Made by a program: the position numbers and the translations under genes. This document shows positions 6,080 to 14,244 of a stretch of DNA of 22,430 nt, piece by piece. Positions within the stretch are counted from its first letter, which is position 1; each line of letters starts with the position of its first letter. The DNA lies in assembly GCA_937967465.1 (NCBI GenBank), contig CALBSW010000204.1:1-22430 (forward strand), given 5' to 3'. The notes below the pieces were generated by a model. It had not been told where the DNA came from, made no database searches, and worked only from the letters and a program-made list of their open reading frames with translations. The DNA comes from an uncultured Flavobacteriales bacterium (GTDB lineage Bacteria; Bacteroidota; Bacteroidia; Flavobacteriales_D; Sanyastnellaceae).

Positions 6080-7784
6080 CCTCCACGCCAACGTCGCGGC
6101 CCAACCGGGCCATGCGCTCCCCGAGGGCAGCCCACACCTCACCATAGGCTTCGGTTTCCGACCACGTCGACTTCACGGAGAAGTAGAACTTGATCTTTGG
6201 CTCTGTCCCCGAAGGACGGGCGGTCACCAAGGCTCCGTCCTCGGTCAGGAACTGGATCACATTGGAGGGTGGCAAGCCGTTCCAACCGTCGAGGTGGTCC
6301 CGGACTTCCGCCACGGCCTCTCCACCCAGGGTGGCGGGTGGCGCGTTGCGGAACCCCTTCATCATGGCGCGGATCTCTTCCGCACCGGAAATGCCCTCCC
6401 GCTTGAGTGAAACCAAGGCCTCGCGGTAGACGCCGTGGTGACGGTGCAAGTCTCGCAGCCGATCGAGCAGGGTGCGCCCCCGCCGCCATTCCACATCCGC
6501 CACTTCGGCAATCATGCAGGCTGCCGCGATGGCGTCCTTGTCCCGCACCTCATCGCCAATCAAGTAGCCATAGCTCTCTTCGCCCCCCACCAGGAAGCGA
6601 CCGCGTCCTTCGCGCTCCCGGATCTCTGATGCAATCCACTTGAATCCGGTCAACGTTTCGGCCACGGGGATGTCAAATTCCCCGGAGATGTCGGAGATCA
6701 GACGGGTGGTCACCACAGTCCGGGCGACGAAATCCCCTTCCTCCAGCTCCCCGCGTTCGGCCTTGGCCTTGAGCACGTAATGGACCAGAAGGGCAGCCAT
6801 CTCGTTGCCGTTCAGCAGTCGGAATGTGCCGTCCTCCTGGCGCACTGCCGCCCCCACCCGATCGCTGTCGGGGTCGGTGGCCAGGACGAGTTGGGCGCCG
6901 GAGTCCGCAGCGCGCTCGAGCGCCAGCTTCAAGGCGCTGGCCTCCTCGGGGTTGGGGCTGTCCACCGTGGGGAAGTCCCCGTCCGGCTCCGCTTGGGAAG
7001 CCAAGACCTCCACATTCCGGAACCCACAGGCAGCGAGCGCCGGCGCCATGCTGACCGCACCGGTGCCGTGCAATGGGGAGTAAACGATGCCCAAGTCGCT
7101 CCCTTCTCCGATGAGGTCCTCGCTGATGCGGTGGGCGGCGATGGCGTCATGGTAATCGGTGTCGAGCTGGGCGTCAATCGTGCGGATCAGCGGGTCGTTG
7201 GCGGCGGCGCGCTTCACCGCTGACAAGCCCTCGACCGCGCGCACGCACTCGATGATGCCCTTGTCGTGGGGGGGGACAATCTGCCCGCCGTCGCTCCAAT
7301 AGACCTTGTACCCGTTGTACTCCTTCGGATTGTGGCTGGCCGTGATGACGATGCCCGCCTGACAACCGAGCCGGCGAATGGCGAAGCTGAGCTCGGGCGT
7401 GGGACGAAGGGAAGGAAAGACGTGGACCGCCAAGCCATTTCCGGCCAATACCTCCGCCGCAACCTGCGTGAACGCATCACTCTGGTGTCGACTGTCATGG
7501 GCAATGGCCACGGCCGGCGTGCCTTCCCCCTCGTGGGAGGAGAGGATGTAGTCCGCCAGCCCCTGTGTTGCCATGGCCACGACCGCGTGGTTCATGCGGT
7601 TGGTTCCCGGGCCCATGAGGCCCCGCATGCCACCGGTCCCAAAGGCCAGGTCCTGGTGGAAGGCTTCTTGCAGCGCCGTGGTGTCAGCGTCGTTCAACAT
7701 CGCCTGCACCGCTTGTCGGGTGTCCGCATCGTGCGGCGCCTGCGTCCACAGCTGGGCGCGTTCTCGGATGGCGTCGAGGTTCAT
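6069..7784 (-). CDS. Phospho-sugar mutase (phosphoglucomutase/phosphomannomutase)
   Basis: An alpha-D-phosphohexomutase of 571 residues that interconverts hexose 1- and 6-phosphates, supplying glucose 1-phosphate or mannose 1-phosphate for nucleotide sugars. The four family loops are all present: TASHNP with the phosphorylated Ser at residue 150, the Mg-binding DPDSDR at 304-309, the sugar-binding GGEESYG at 400-406, and the phosphate-binding RPSGTEPK near residue 525. Length and the FGTGGMRGLMGPGTNRMN segment near residue 48 fit the long PGM/PMM group (about 570-580 residues). Start ATG 7784 overlaps the stop of the upstream reductase gene by 4 nt, so the two are coupled. Sugar specificity cannot be read from the sequence. 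A C8 run lies in the coding strand at 7268-7275, but the frame is intact. Confidence 0.93.
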   Translation of the reverse strand: MNLDAIRERAQLWTQAPHDADTRQAVQAMLNDADTTALQEAFHQDLAFGTGGMRGLMGPGTNRMNHAVVAMATQGLADYILSSHEGEGTPAVAIAHDSRHQSDAFTQVAAEVLAGNGLAVHVFPSLRPTPELSFAIRRLGCQAGIVITASHNPKEYNGYKVYWSDGGQIVPPHDKGIIECVRAVEGLSAVKRAAANDPLIRTIDAQLDTDYHDAIAAHRISEDLIGEGSDLGIVYSPLHGTGAVSMAPALAACGFRNVEVLASQAEPDGDFPTVDSPNPEEASALKLALERAADSGAQLVLATDPDSDRVGAAVRQEDGTFRLLNGNEMAALLVHYVLKAKAERGELEEGDFVARTVVTTRLISDISGEFDIPVAETLTGFKWIASEIREREGRGRFLVGGEESYGYLIGDEVRDKDAIAAACMIAEVADVEWRRGRTLLDRLRDLHRHHGVYREALVSLKREGISGAEEIRAMMKGFRNAPPATLGGEAVAEVRDHLDGWNGLPPSNVIQFLTEDGALVTARPSGTEPKIKFYFSVKSTWSETEAYGEVWAALGERMARLGRDVGVEVNV

Positions 7785-8686
7785 GGGGTCTCGTTTCTGG
7801 AGGTCGAAGTGGTGGTGGGGAATTTCGCCCGCAAACAGGAATTCAGCGCCGCTTTCCAACCCACCGATTTGCGGCCGAGGACCTTGAAAAACGGACGCTC
7901 GTCCAATTTGCTGTAGGCCGGCCGCCTGGCTTTGGTCGGGTACGCTGAACTGGGCACCGGCGCCGCCTCCACTTCAGGAGCGCGCTCCGCCAGGATCGCA
8001 GTGGCAAAGCCGTGCCATGTGGTGGCCCCTTCGTGGCCATAATGGTGGATCCCTGCAATCTGATCGGCATCGCGGGCCTGCAATTCGAGCCAGTCCAAAA
8101 GGTCCTCAGCCAGCTGTCCGGCATGGGTCGGACAGCCCACCTGGTCGTCCACCACCGTCAGTCGAGGATGGGATTCGGCCAGCCGAAGCATGGTGTTGAG
8201 GAAATTGTGGCCCTCCCTGTCGTAGAGCCAACTGACCCGAACGATGGAGGCCGTGGGACAAGCCCGAAGAACCGCCTGCTCGCCGGCGAGCTTGGATGCA
8301 CCATACACGCCAATGGGCGCGGTGGGAGCTGAGGCGGGAATGGGAGTGGTCGCCGTCCCGTCAAACACGTAGTCCGTGCTGATGTGAATGAGTCGAATGT
8401 CCCGCTGCGCGCAGGCTTCTGCCAGCCGAGCCGGCGCCTCCGCATTCAATCGGTGGGCGAGATCCGCGTGGTCTTCGGCATCGTCCACTGCAGTGTAGGC
8501 GGCGCAATGAATCACCGCGTCGGGTTGGAACCGGTCCACAACGGATGCGGCCTCGTCTGGTTGGGCCAAGTCCCAATCGGAGCGGCTGCAGCCCAACAGG
8601 GTCCATCCCCGCTGTGCTGCTTCACCCTGCAAGGACATCAGGCGACCGCCCAATTGCCCTGTTGTTCCGGTGATCATCACGCGCAT
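7781..8686 (-). CDS. rfbD: dTDP-4-dehydrorhamnose reductase (RmlD-like)
   Basis: RmlD/RfbD enzymes reduce dTDP-4-dehydrorhamnose to dTDP-L-rhamnose with NAD(P)H, the last step of rhamnose donor synthesis. This is a 301-residue extended short-chain dehydrogenase. It begins MRVMITGTTGQLGG with the nucleotide-binding GxxGxxG at residues 7-13. HCAAYTAVDDAE (about 60-71), STDYVFDG (103-110) and the catalytic Tyr-Lys pair YGASK (Y128, K132) match RmlD. VDDQVGCPTHAGQLAEDLL is the conserved substrate-region segment. ATG 8686 is chosen; an ATG three codons later is possible. The phosphohexomutase gene follows with a 4-nt overlap. rmlA, rmlB and rmlC are absent from the window, so the sugar-nucleotide assignment rests on similarity alone. 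Confidence 0.88.
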   Translation of the reverse strand: MRVMITGTTGQLGGRLMSLQGEAAQRGWTLLGCSRSDWDLAQPDEAASVVDRFQPDAVIHCAAYTAVDDAEDHADLAHRLNAEAPARLAEACAQRDIRLIHISTDYVFDGTATTPIPASAPTAPIGVYGASKLAGEQAVLRACPTASIVRVSWLYDREGHNFLNTMLRLAESHPRLTVVDDQVGCPTHAGQLAEDLLDWLELQARDADQIAGIHHYGHEGATTWHGFATAILAERAPEVEAAPVPSSAYPTKARRPAYSKLDERPFFKVLGRKSVGWKAALNSCLRAKFPTTTSTSRNETP

Positions 8687-8690
8687 GACA

Positions 8691-8698
8691 CAAAGGAA
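8691..8698 (-). promoter_or_regulatory. Possible -7 box directly before the RmlD-like gene
   Basis: On the minus strand TTCCTTTG differs from TAnnTTTG at one position and ends 4 nt before ATG 8686. A TTG lies 15 nt upstream of it, closer than the usual 17-23 nt. Weak, but in the expected place for the reductase-mutase operon. Confidence 0.3.
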
Positions 8699-8760
8699 AA
8701 CGGAACGCCCGTCCAATCTGGCACGCTTTCTGCCGTTTCAAGAACAAACCCACGTTCACC

Positions 8761-9444
8761 ATGCGCTTTCCTTCCCTCTTCCGGTTGTCCGGACTTCTTG
8801 CCCTCCTCCTGATCTTGACGGACGCCCAGGCCCAACGCCGCGGCGGCAGAAGCGGCTTCTTTCAGCCCCAACGCCCCGGCGCCATCGAATTCAGCGGCGC
8901 TGCCCTGATGTCGAGCGATGCGGCCACCGCGGACCTCCTCGTCCACCCCGGCGTGGAACTCACCTGGATCGGCCGCGCACCCGGCCCCATCCACACGGGC
9001 ATCCGACTTGGTTTGGGCCAATTGGGGCACACCCAAAATGCGGCCAGCTCCGACGCAGGAAACGCCGATACAGAGACGCGCACCCGGTTGCTGCTCCCCG
9101 AAGTCTCCTCGGTCTTGAGGCTGGATCCCTTCCGAGGCGGCATTCGCCCTTTCGTGGAGGGGGAAATCGGCTTGGCGGCGTCGCTCCTCGACGAACGCAC
9201 CTTCGATGACCAAGGCCAACGCACGGCATATGGCATACCGGCCTACGATGCCACCGCACACTACGGATGGGCTGGCGGGGCGCGGCTGCGTCTGGGGGGA
9301 GGGGTCGGCGTCGCTTTGCGCTACGGCAAGCGGTTCGGTGGTGCACTCGACCTGCCCGAACCCGAGCAGGAGCCCACCGTCATGCCCGCGCAACTCGATG
9401 GCGAGCGCAGTCGGGCCTCTGCGGGATTCAGTTTCGCATTCTGA
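8761..9444 (+). CDS. Predicted outer-membrane beta-barrel protein
   Basis: This 227-residue protein starts MRFPSLFRLSGLLALLLILT and then DAQAQ, a clear Sec signal peptide with a probable cut after residue 25. The mature part alternates short amphipathic strands with glycine-rich turns (GAIEFSGAALM, LELTW-like segments, GWAGGARLRLGGGVGVALRYGKRF) and ends in a terminal Phe (FSFAF), the usual C-terminal signature for outer-membrane insertion. I do not recognise a specific family; small porin-like or OmpA/OmpW-like barrels of this size have about eight strands. It has no homologous neighbour here. It is divergent from the RmlD-like gene (74-nt gap) and convergent with the ABC permease gene (15-nt gap), so it is a single-gene unit. 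I found no -7 box on this strand. Confidence 0.7.
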   Translation: MRFPSLFRLSGLLALLLILTDAQAQRRGGRSGFFQPQRPGAIEFSGAALMSSDAATADLLVHPGVELTWIGRAPGPIHTGIRLGLGQLGHTQNAASSDAGNADTETRTRLLLPEVSSVLRLDPFRGGIRPFVEGEIGLAASLLDERTFDDQGQRTAYGIPAYDATAHYGWAGGARLRLGGGVGVALRYGKRFGGALDLPEPEQEPTVMPAQLDGERSRASAGFSFAF

Positions 9445-9459
9445 CCCCTCGGAAGGACA

Positions 9460-10698
9460 TCAGGCCGCCCGCATCGCTTCCACCGGATCCATGCGGGCGG
9501 CTTGCATGGCGGGCGCCAATCCTGCTACCACCCCGCTGGCGACGGCGATGCCCAACCCGAGCAGGAACCGGTCCAGTCCAAACACGAGGGACAGGCCATC
9601 CGAGGTCGCATTCACCCCTGCCACCAGCAAACCCACGGCCAACAGCGCAAGCAGGGCTCCGATGACACACAGGGCCACCGCCTCGGTCAGAAACTGGGCC
9701 AGCACGAAGCTGCGCTTGGCCCCCAGTGCCTTCTGCACTCCGATGAGGGGGGTCCGCTCCTTGACGGAGACAAACATGATGTTGGCGACGGAAAAACATC
9801 CGATCAGGATGGCGAAGGCGCCAATGAACCACACCCCGTATTCCACGCGGCCGAAGAGGACATCGATGAACGCCGTGAGCATCTCCACCTCGTTGACAGC
9901 GAAATCCGAATCGTCCCGGGGATGCAACCGACGGAGCGGTCGGTAGGCCGCAATGACCTCGCCTTTCAAATCCTCGAGGTCCACCCCTTCCCTGGCCCGG
10001 ACCAGGATGCTGGTTTTGACACTTCGAAAGTTGACGAGCTGGCGACCGAACGTCACCGGGATGAAGGCCACCTTGTCAAAGCCATCGCCGACCAGCGAGG
10101 ACCCTTCCTGGGCCAGCACCCCAATCACTTCGACATGGCGGCCATCCACGGTGCAGGATTGGCCAATGGCGCTGCCCCCGGGGAAGAGCCGATCCACGAG
10201 TTCCTTTCCCAGCACGGCCACGGGGACCGCCGCCTGAATCTCCCGCGCAGTAAAGAACCGGCCCGCTTCGATGTCCAGTTCGATGGCGTCCGGATAGTCC
10301 ATCGTCACAGCGGCCAACTGGGCGCCCTCGAAGCTGTTGTTGCCCCGTTCGAGGGTCACGCTGCTGCCCGTCTGGAAGGCCACACTGCGGGCAGAGGGGA
10401 GACGCTCCCGAAGCAATTCCGCATCCTCCAGGGTCGGATCCCGTCGCAACGCGTATTTCCACCAGGGGTAATCCGAGGAGAACGTCCACGGCATTTTTTC
10501 CACGAAAAGCACATCGCTTCGGACCGAACTGAAGATGCCCTTGAGGTTTTCCTCGAGCGAGTCGGACACCGCGAAAACCGCGGTGATCATGAAGATGCCG
10601 ATCATGACGCCGAGCAGGGACAGCAAGGTGCGCAACCGATTGGTGACCAACGATTGCCAGGCTTGGACGAAGCTTTCCACAAACAACCTGCGCGACAT
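9460..10698 (-). CDS. ABC transporter permease, MacB/FtsX type
   Basis: A 412-residue inner-membrane permease of the type VII ABC superfamily. An N-terminal transmembrane helix (about residues 22-45, RTLLSLLGVMIGIFMITAVFAVSD split around the helix) is followed by a large periplasmic MacB-like core domain of about 230 residues. Three C-terminal helices carry the FtsX-domain hallmarks SVKERTPLIGVQKALGAKR and GLAPAMQAARMDPVEAMRAA. Such permeases transmit force across the membrane or move lipids, lipoproteins or peptides, and need a separate ATPase. No ATPase, adaptor or TolC-like gene is in the window, so the substrate is unknown. The start is ATG 10698 with an exact -7 box ending 5 nt before it. 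It is divergent from purH and convergent with the outer-membrane protein gene. Confidence 0.9.
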   Translation of the reverse strand: MSRRLFVESFVQAWQSLVTNRLRTLLSLLGVMIGIFMITAVFAVSDSLEENLKGIFSSVRSDVLFVEKMPWTFSSDYPWWKYALRRDPTLEDAELLRERLPSARSVAFQTGSSVTLERGNNSFEGAQLAAVTMDYPDAIELDIEAGRFFTAREIQAAVPVAVLGKELVDRLFPGGSAIGQSCTVDGRHVEVIGVLAQEGSSLVGDGFDKVAFIPVTFGRQLVNFRSVKTSILVRAREGVDLEDLKGEVIAAYRPLRRLHPRDDSDFAVNEVEMLTAFIDVLFGRVEYGVWFIGAFAILIGCFSVANIMFVSVKERTPLIGVQKALGAKRSFVLAQFLTEAVALCVIGALLALLAVGLLVAGVNATSDGLSLVFGLDRFLLGLGIAVASGVVAGLAPAMQAARMDPVEAMRAA

Positions 10699-10703
10699 GG
10701 GAC

Positions 10704-10711
10704 CAAAGCTA
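10704..10711 (-). promoter_or_regulatory. Bacteroidota -7 box for the ABC permease gene
   Basis: On the minus strand TAGCTTTG matches TAnnTTTG exactly and ends 5 nt before ATG 10698. That places the expected transcription start at or next to the start codon. No clear -33 TTG is seen. Confidence 0.5.
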
Positions 10712-10743
10712 CTGCAGGGGTGGCAGGGGCTGAGGTTGTGGGC

Positions 10744-10751
10744 TAATTTCG
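10744..10751 (+). promoter_or_regulatory. Possible -7 box for purH and the mre cluster
   Basis: TAATTTCG differs from TAnnTTTG at one position and lies 24 nt before ATG 10776, inside the 77-nt gap shared with the divergent permease gene. No clear -33 element. It may drive purH and possibly the genes behind it. Confidence 0.35.
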
Positions 10752-10775
10752 CGCCCTTCGATTCCCCTGTCCGCC

Positions 10776-12299
10776 ATGCAACGCACCATCCAACGCGCCC
10801 TGATCTCGGTCTTCCACAAGGAAGGCCTTGCCCCCATCGTCGAAAAACTGCACGCCCACGGCGTCGAAATCCTCTCCACTGGGGGGACGCAGAAAGCCAT
10901 TGAGGCGCTGGGCGCAAAAGTGACCCCGGTCGAATCGGTGACGCAGACCGCCGAGATGCTCGGTGGCCGGGTGAAGACCCTGCACCCGATGGTGTTCGGT
11001 GGCATCCTGTCCCGCCGCGGATTCGGGCCGGACGACGCCGATGTCGCACAGCACGGCATTGGTCCGATCGACTTGGTCATCGTCGACCTCTACCCTTTCG
11101 AGGAAACCTTGGCCTCCGGTGCGGATGAAGGTGAGATCATCGAGAAAATCGACATCGGCGGCATCGCGTTGATCCGCGCGGCAGCCAAGAATTTCACGGA
11201 CGTGGTCTGCATCCCTTCCCGGGGCCAATACGGCGACTTGGTCGACGCCCTCGGGGACGGCATGAGCACCGACCTCGACTTCCGTCGCCGCATGGCGGGT
11301 GCGGCCTTTGGAGTGTCCTCCGGCTATGATGCGGCCATCGGAGCGTGGGTCCGCGAAGGCGGTCAGCCGGAAGTGCTGTCCCTGCTCGAAACGGCCAGCA
11401 CGCCCCTCCGTTACGGAGAGAATCCCCACCAGGCCGGCGCCTATTACGGCGACCTGGACGGCCTGTTCACCCAGCACAACGGAAAGGCGCTCAGCTACAA
11501 CAACCTGCTGGACGTCGATGCCGCCGTGCAGCTGATGGCTGAATTCAAGGACGAGGCTCCGTCCATTGCCATTCTCAAGCACAACAATGCGTGCGGACTT
11601 GCCACGCGGGACACGCTGGCCCAGGCCTACTCCGATGCGCTCGCGGGCGATCCGGTCTCGGCATTCGGCGGCGTGGTCATTGCGAACCGCACCCTCGATT
11701 TGGCCACGGCAGAGGCCCTGCACACCCTCTTCTGCGAGGTGGTGATTGCCCCGGACTTCGAACCGGCGGCCCTCGAGCTTCTGAGCGGCAAGAAGAACCG
11801 CATCCTCCTCACGCAGCACCATTGGCCAGCAGCCTCGAAACTCGTGCGCTCCGCCCTCGGTGGATACCTCGTCCAGCAACCGGACGACCGCGTGGAAGGC
11901 CCAGCGGATTTCAACTGTGTGACCCAGACCGCAGTCACCGATGCGCAGGCCACGGACCTGGCATTTGCCCTCAAACTCGTCAAGCACACGCGCTCCAACA
12001 CCATCGTGCTCGCCCGCGACGGCCAGCTCTTGGCCAGCGGCACCGGACAGACTTCCCGGGTGGACGCATTGAACCAGGCCATCGACAAGGCCGGGCGCAT
12101 GGGCTTCTCCTTGGAAGGTGCTGTGATGGCGAGCGACGCCTTCTTCCCCTTCCCGGACTGCGTGGAAATTGCCCACAAGGCGGGCATCACCGCCGTTGTG
12201 CAGCCCGGCGGATCCATCAAGGACAACCTGAGTGTCGAGTACTGCGACACCCACGGTGTGGCCATGGCCATGACTGGTGTGCGCCACTTCCGCCACTGA
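10776..12299 (+). CDS. purH: Bifunctional AICAR formyltransferase / IMP cyclohydrolase
   Basis: PurH carries out the last two steps of de novo IMP synthesis: formylation of AICAR with 10-formyl-tetrahydrofolate and ring closure to IMP. The 507-residue length is that of the family. The N-terminal cyclohydrolase (MGS-like) domain begins MQRTIQRALISVFHKEGLAP with ILSTGGTQKAIEALG and GGRVKTLHPMVFGGIL (K67). The C-terminal transformylase domain has LRYGENPHQ, the catalytic KHNNACG and GDPVSAFGGVV, and ends with the family's GVRHFRH tail. The start at ATG 10776 is the natural family start. It stands 96 nt ahead of mreB on the same strand. Purine genes upstream of the cell-shape cluster fit the flavobacterial arrangement as I recall it. 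Confidence 0.97.
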   Translation: MQRTIQRALISVFHKEGLAPIVEKLHAHGVEILSTGGTQKAIEALGAKVTPVESVTQTAEMLGGRVKTLHPMVFGGILSRRGFGPDDADVAQHGIGPIDLVIVDLYPFEETLASGADEGEIIEKIDIGGIALIRAAAKNFTDVVCIPSRGQYGDLVDALGDGMSTDLDFRRRMAGAAFGVSSGYDAAIGAWVREGGQPEVLSLLETASTPLRYGENPHQAGAYYGDLDGLFTQHNGKALSYNNLLDVDAAVQLMAEFKDEAPSIAILKHNNACGLATRDTLAQAYSDALAGDPVSAFGGVVIANRTLDLATAEALHTLFCEVVIAPDFEPAALELLSGKKNRILLTQHHWPAASKLVRSALGGYLVQQPDDRVEGPADFNCVTQTAVTDAQATDLAFALKLVKHTRSNTIVLARDGQLLASGTGQTSRVDALNQAIDKAGRMGFSLEGAVMASDAFFPFPDCVEIAHKAGITAVVQPGGSIKDNLSVEYCDTHGVAMAMTGVRHFRH

Positions 12300-12395
12300 G
12301 TCCATTCACCGCATTTCGCGGATTTTCAACATCGGAGGATTCCTTCGGCAACAAGCCGTGGAAATCCGGCGTTGCATCTCCACCTTTAGACGCAA

Positions 12396-13421
12396 ATGGG
12401 GCTGTTCAATTTCTTCATGCAGGAGATCGCCATCGATCTCGGCACCGCCAACACGGTGATTTACTACGAAGATCAAGTCGTGGTGGATGAACCCTCCATC
12501 GTGGCCAAGGATCGGGCGTCCAACAAAACGGTCGCCATCGGGCGTCAGGCGCAGCAGATGCACGGCAAGACGCACGAGAACATCAAGACCGTGCGGCCCC
12601 TGAAGGACGGCGTGATCGCCGACTTCCAGAGTGCGGAGGACATGATCAAGGGGATGATCCGCATGATCAACCAGCGCAAGAGCCTGTTCACCCCCTCGCT
12701 GCGCATGGTCATTTGCATCCCTTCCGGCATCACGGAAGTGGAGAAGCGGGCCGTCAAGGACAGTGCGGAACACGCCGGTGCCAAAGAGGTCTTCCTGATC
12801 CACGAGCCCATGGCCGCCGCCATTGGTATCGGCATCGACGTCGAGGAGCCCATGGGCAACATGATCATCGACATCGGCGGGGGCACCTCGGAGATTGCCG
12901 TGATCGCCCTCGGCGGCATCGTGACCGACAAGAACATCCGGGTCGCCGGGGATGAATTCACCCACGACATCGAAGAGTACATGCGCCGCCAGCACAACAT
13001 CCTCGTTGGCGAACGCACCGCGGAACAGATCAAAATCGAGGTGGGCAGTGCGCTCACCGAACTCGACGAGCCGCCAGAGGACTACGCCGTGCGTGGCCGC
13101 GACTTGATGACGGGCATCCCCAAGGAGATCCTGGTCAGCTACGCGGAGATCGCCATGGCCCTCGACAAGTCCATCTCCAAGATCGAAGAGGCCATCTTGA
13201 GCTGCCTTGAGAACACCCCACCAGAGCTCTCCGCCGACATCTACAAGACCGGCATTTACCTCGCCGGTGGTGGAGCCTTGTTGCGCGGCCTCGACAAGCG
13301 CATCAGCTCGAAGACCCGCCTGCCGGTGCACGTGGCCGAAGAGCCGCTTCGCGCCGTCGCCCGGGGCACGGCGATTGCCCTGAAGAACGTCGAGAACTTC
13401 TCCTTCCTGATGCGCGAGTGA
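12396..13421 (+). CDS. mreB: Rod shape-determining protein MreB
   Basis: MreB is the bacterial actin that forms membrane-bound filaments directing lateral cell-wall synthesis. The 341-residue protein has an N-terminal hydrophobic stretch (MGLFNFFMQE) usable as membrane anchor, then the actin-fold motifs: phosphate-1 loop DLGTANTVIYY (about residues 13-23), phosphate-2 loop DIGGGTSEIAVIALGG (about 157-172), and the adenosine motif LAGGGALLRGLDKRI (about 289-303). FLIHEPMAAAIG precedes the second loop as usual. Length and motif order are canonical. It is followed 13 nt later by mreC. The 96 nt before it contain no promoter box or terminator that I can identify, so it may be read from purH. Confidence 0.97.
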   Translation: MGLFNFFMQEIAIDLGTANTVIYYEDQVVVDEPSIVAKDRASNKTVAIGRQAQQMHGKTHENIKTVRPLKDGVIADFQSAEDMIKGMIRMINQRKSLFTPSLRMVICIPSGITEVEKRAVKDSAEHAGAKEVFLIHEPMAAAIGIGIDVEEPMGNMIIDIGGGTSEIAVIALGGIVTDKNIRVAGDEFTHDIEEYMRRQHNILVGERTAEQIKIEVGSALTELDEPPEDYAVRGRDLMTGIPKEILVSYAEIAMALDKSISKIEEAILSCLENTPPELSADIYKTGIYLAGGGALLRGLDKRISSKTRLPVHVAEEPLRAVARGTAIALKNVENFSFLMRE

Positions 13422-13434
13422 GACCGGACCGCCG

Positions 13435-14244
13435 ATGCGCAACCTCTGGCTCCTCCTCCAACGTCACGCCTTCCTCCTCGCCTTTGTCGCGCTGCTGGGC
13501 TTGTCCCTGTCGGTGCTGGTGCGCCATGACGGCAGCGCCCGCTCCAGTTGGTTTGCCTTGACCGGCGGCGCTTCGGCGTCCCTCGAAGCGCAGCGCCGAC
13601 AGTGGTCCGACTACCTCCAACTCGCAGAACGCAATGCGGCCCTGTCGGAGGAAAATGCCGCGCTGCGGTCCCGCCTGCTTTCCCTCGAGATGTCCGGGGT
13701 GTGGAAGGCGGACTCCAGCCTGGGGTGGCGGTCGCGGGCGGGCGTGCTCATCAAGGCGCCTGACGGATTGCCCTCCACCATGGCTTTGGCGCGGCTCGGA
13801 GCCGCGGACAGCATCCACATTGGAGATGGCGTGTTGGCTTCCGGTGTCGCCTTCGGCACGGTCGTCGACGTCGGGGAGCGGTACAGCCGCATCTTGCCGC
13901 TGCTCAACACGGCGGGCACGTGGAGCTGTCGCATCGGCCGCAATGGTGCGGTGGCGCCCCTCCGCTGGGATTGTCGCGATCCGGAGCGATTTCAATTGTC
14001 CGACGTGCCCCGTTATTCGACCGCCCAACCGGGCGACACCGTGTACACCTCTGGTTTTGACCTTCGGTTCCCGGAAGGCATTCCCGTGGGGACGGTTCAG
14101 ACGACCTCCCAATCGGGCTCGGACTTCCAGCAAGTGCAGGTCGCTCCCCTCCTCGATTTCACCTCCGCCCGACACCTCGAATTCCTCGCCCCCTTGGGCA
14201 GCGCGGAACGCGATGTCCTGGCCCAACCGTTGCGCACGCCATGA
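13435..14244 (+). CDS. mreC: Rod shape-determining protein MreC
   Basis: MreC is a periplasmic scaffold of the elongasome that links MreB to the peptidoglycan synthases PBP2 and RodA. The 269-residue protein starts MRNLWLLLQRHAFLLAFVAL with one transmembrane helix (about residues 10-27). A coiled coil follows at about residues 43-83 (EAQRRQWSDYLQLAERNAAL, then SEENAALRSRLLSLE). The beta-rich core contains GDGVLASGVAFGTVVDVGERYSRILPLL-type sequence, split here as GDGVLASGV and GTVVDVGERYSRILPLLN, and QPGDTVYTSGFDLRFPEGIPVG, the most conserved MreC segment. Its stop overlaps the mreD start by 4 nt. Position and motifs agree, and the call is firm. Confidence 0.95.
   Translation: MRNLWLLLQRHAFLLAFVALLGLSLSVLVRHDGSARSSWFALTGGASASLEAQRRQWSDYLQLAERNAALSEENAALRSRLLSLEMSGVWKADSSLGWRSRAGVLIKAPDGLPSTMALARLGAADSIHIGDGVLASGVAFGTVVDVGERYSRILPLLNTAGTWSCRIGRNGAVAPLRWDCRDPERFQLSDVPRYSTAQPGDTVYTSGFDLRFPEGIPVGTVQTTSQSGSDFQQVQVAPLLDFTSARHLEFLAPLGSAERDVLAQPLRTP

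Noticed and set aside
7268..7275. G8 homopolymer as a possible frameshift site in the phosphohexomutase gene
   Set aside because: The reading frame and family similarity continue unchanged on both sides, so there is no sign of a shift.
10743..12305. A 520-codon minus-strand frame opposite purH, and similar frames opposite mreB (12306-13442) and mrdA (15458-16480)
   Set aside because: purH, mreB and mrdA are certain on the plus strand; these are antisense shadows with His/Val/Gly-biased composition.
12300..12395. Possible terminator or promoter between purH and mreB
   Set aside because: Only a 4-bp stem (CCGC/GCGG near 12312) and an imperfect CACCTTTA are present, without a T-run or full -7 box. 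Too weak to call.
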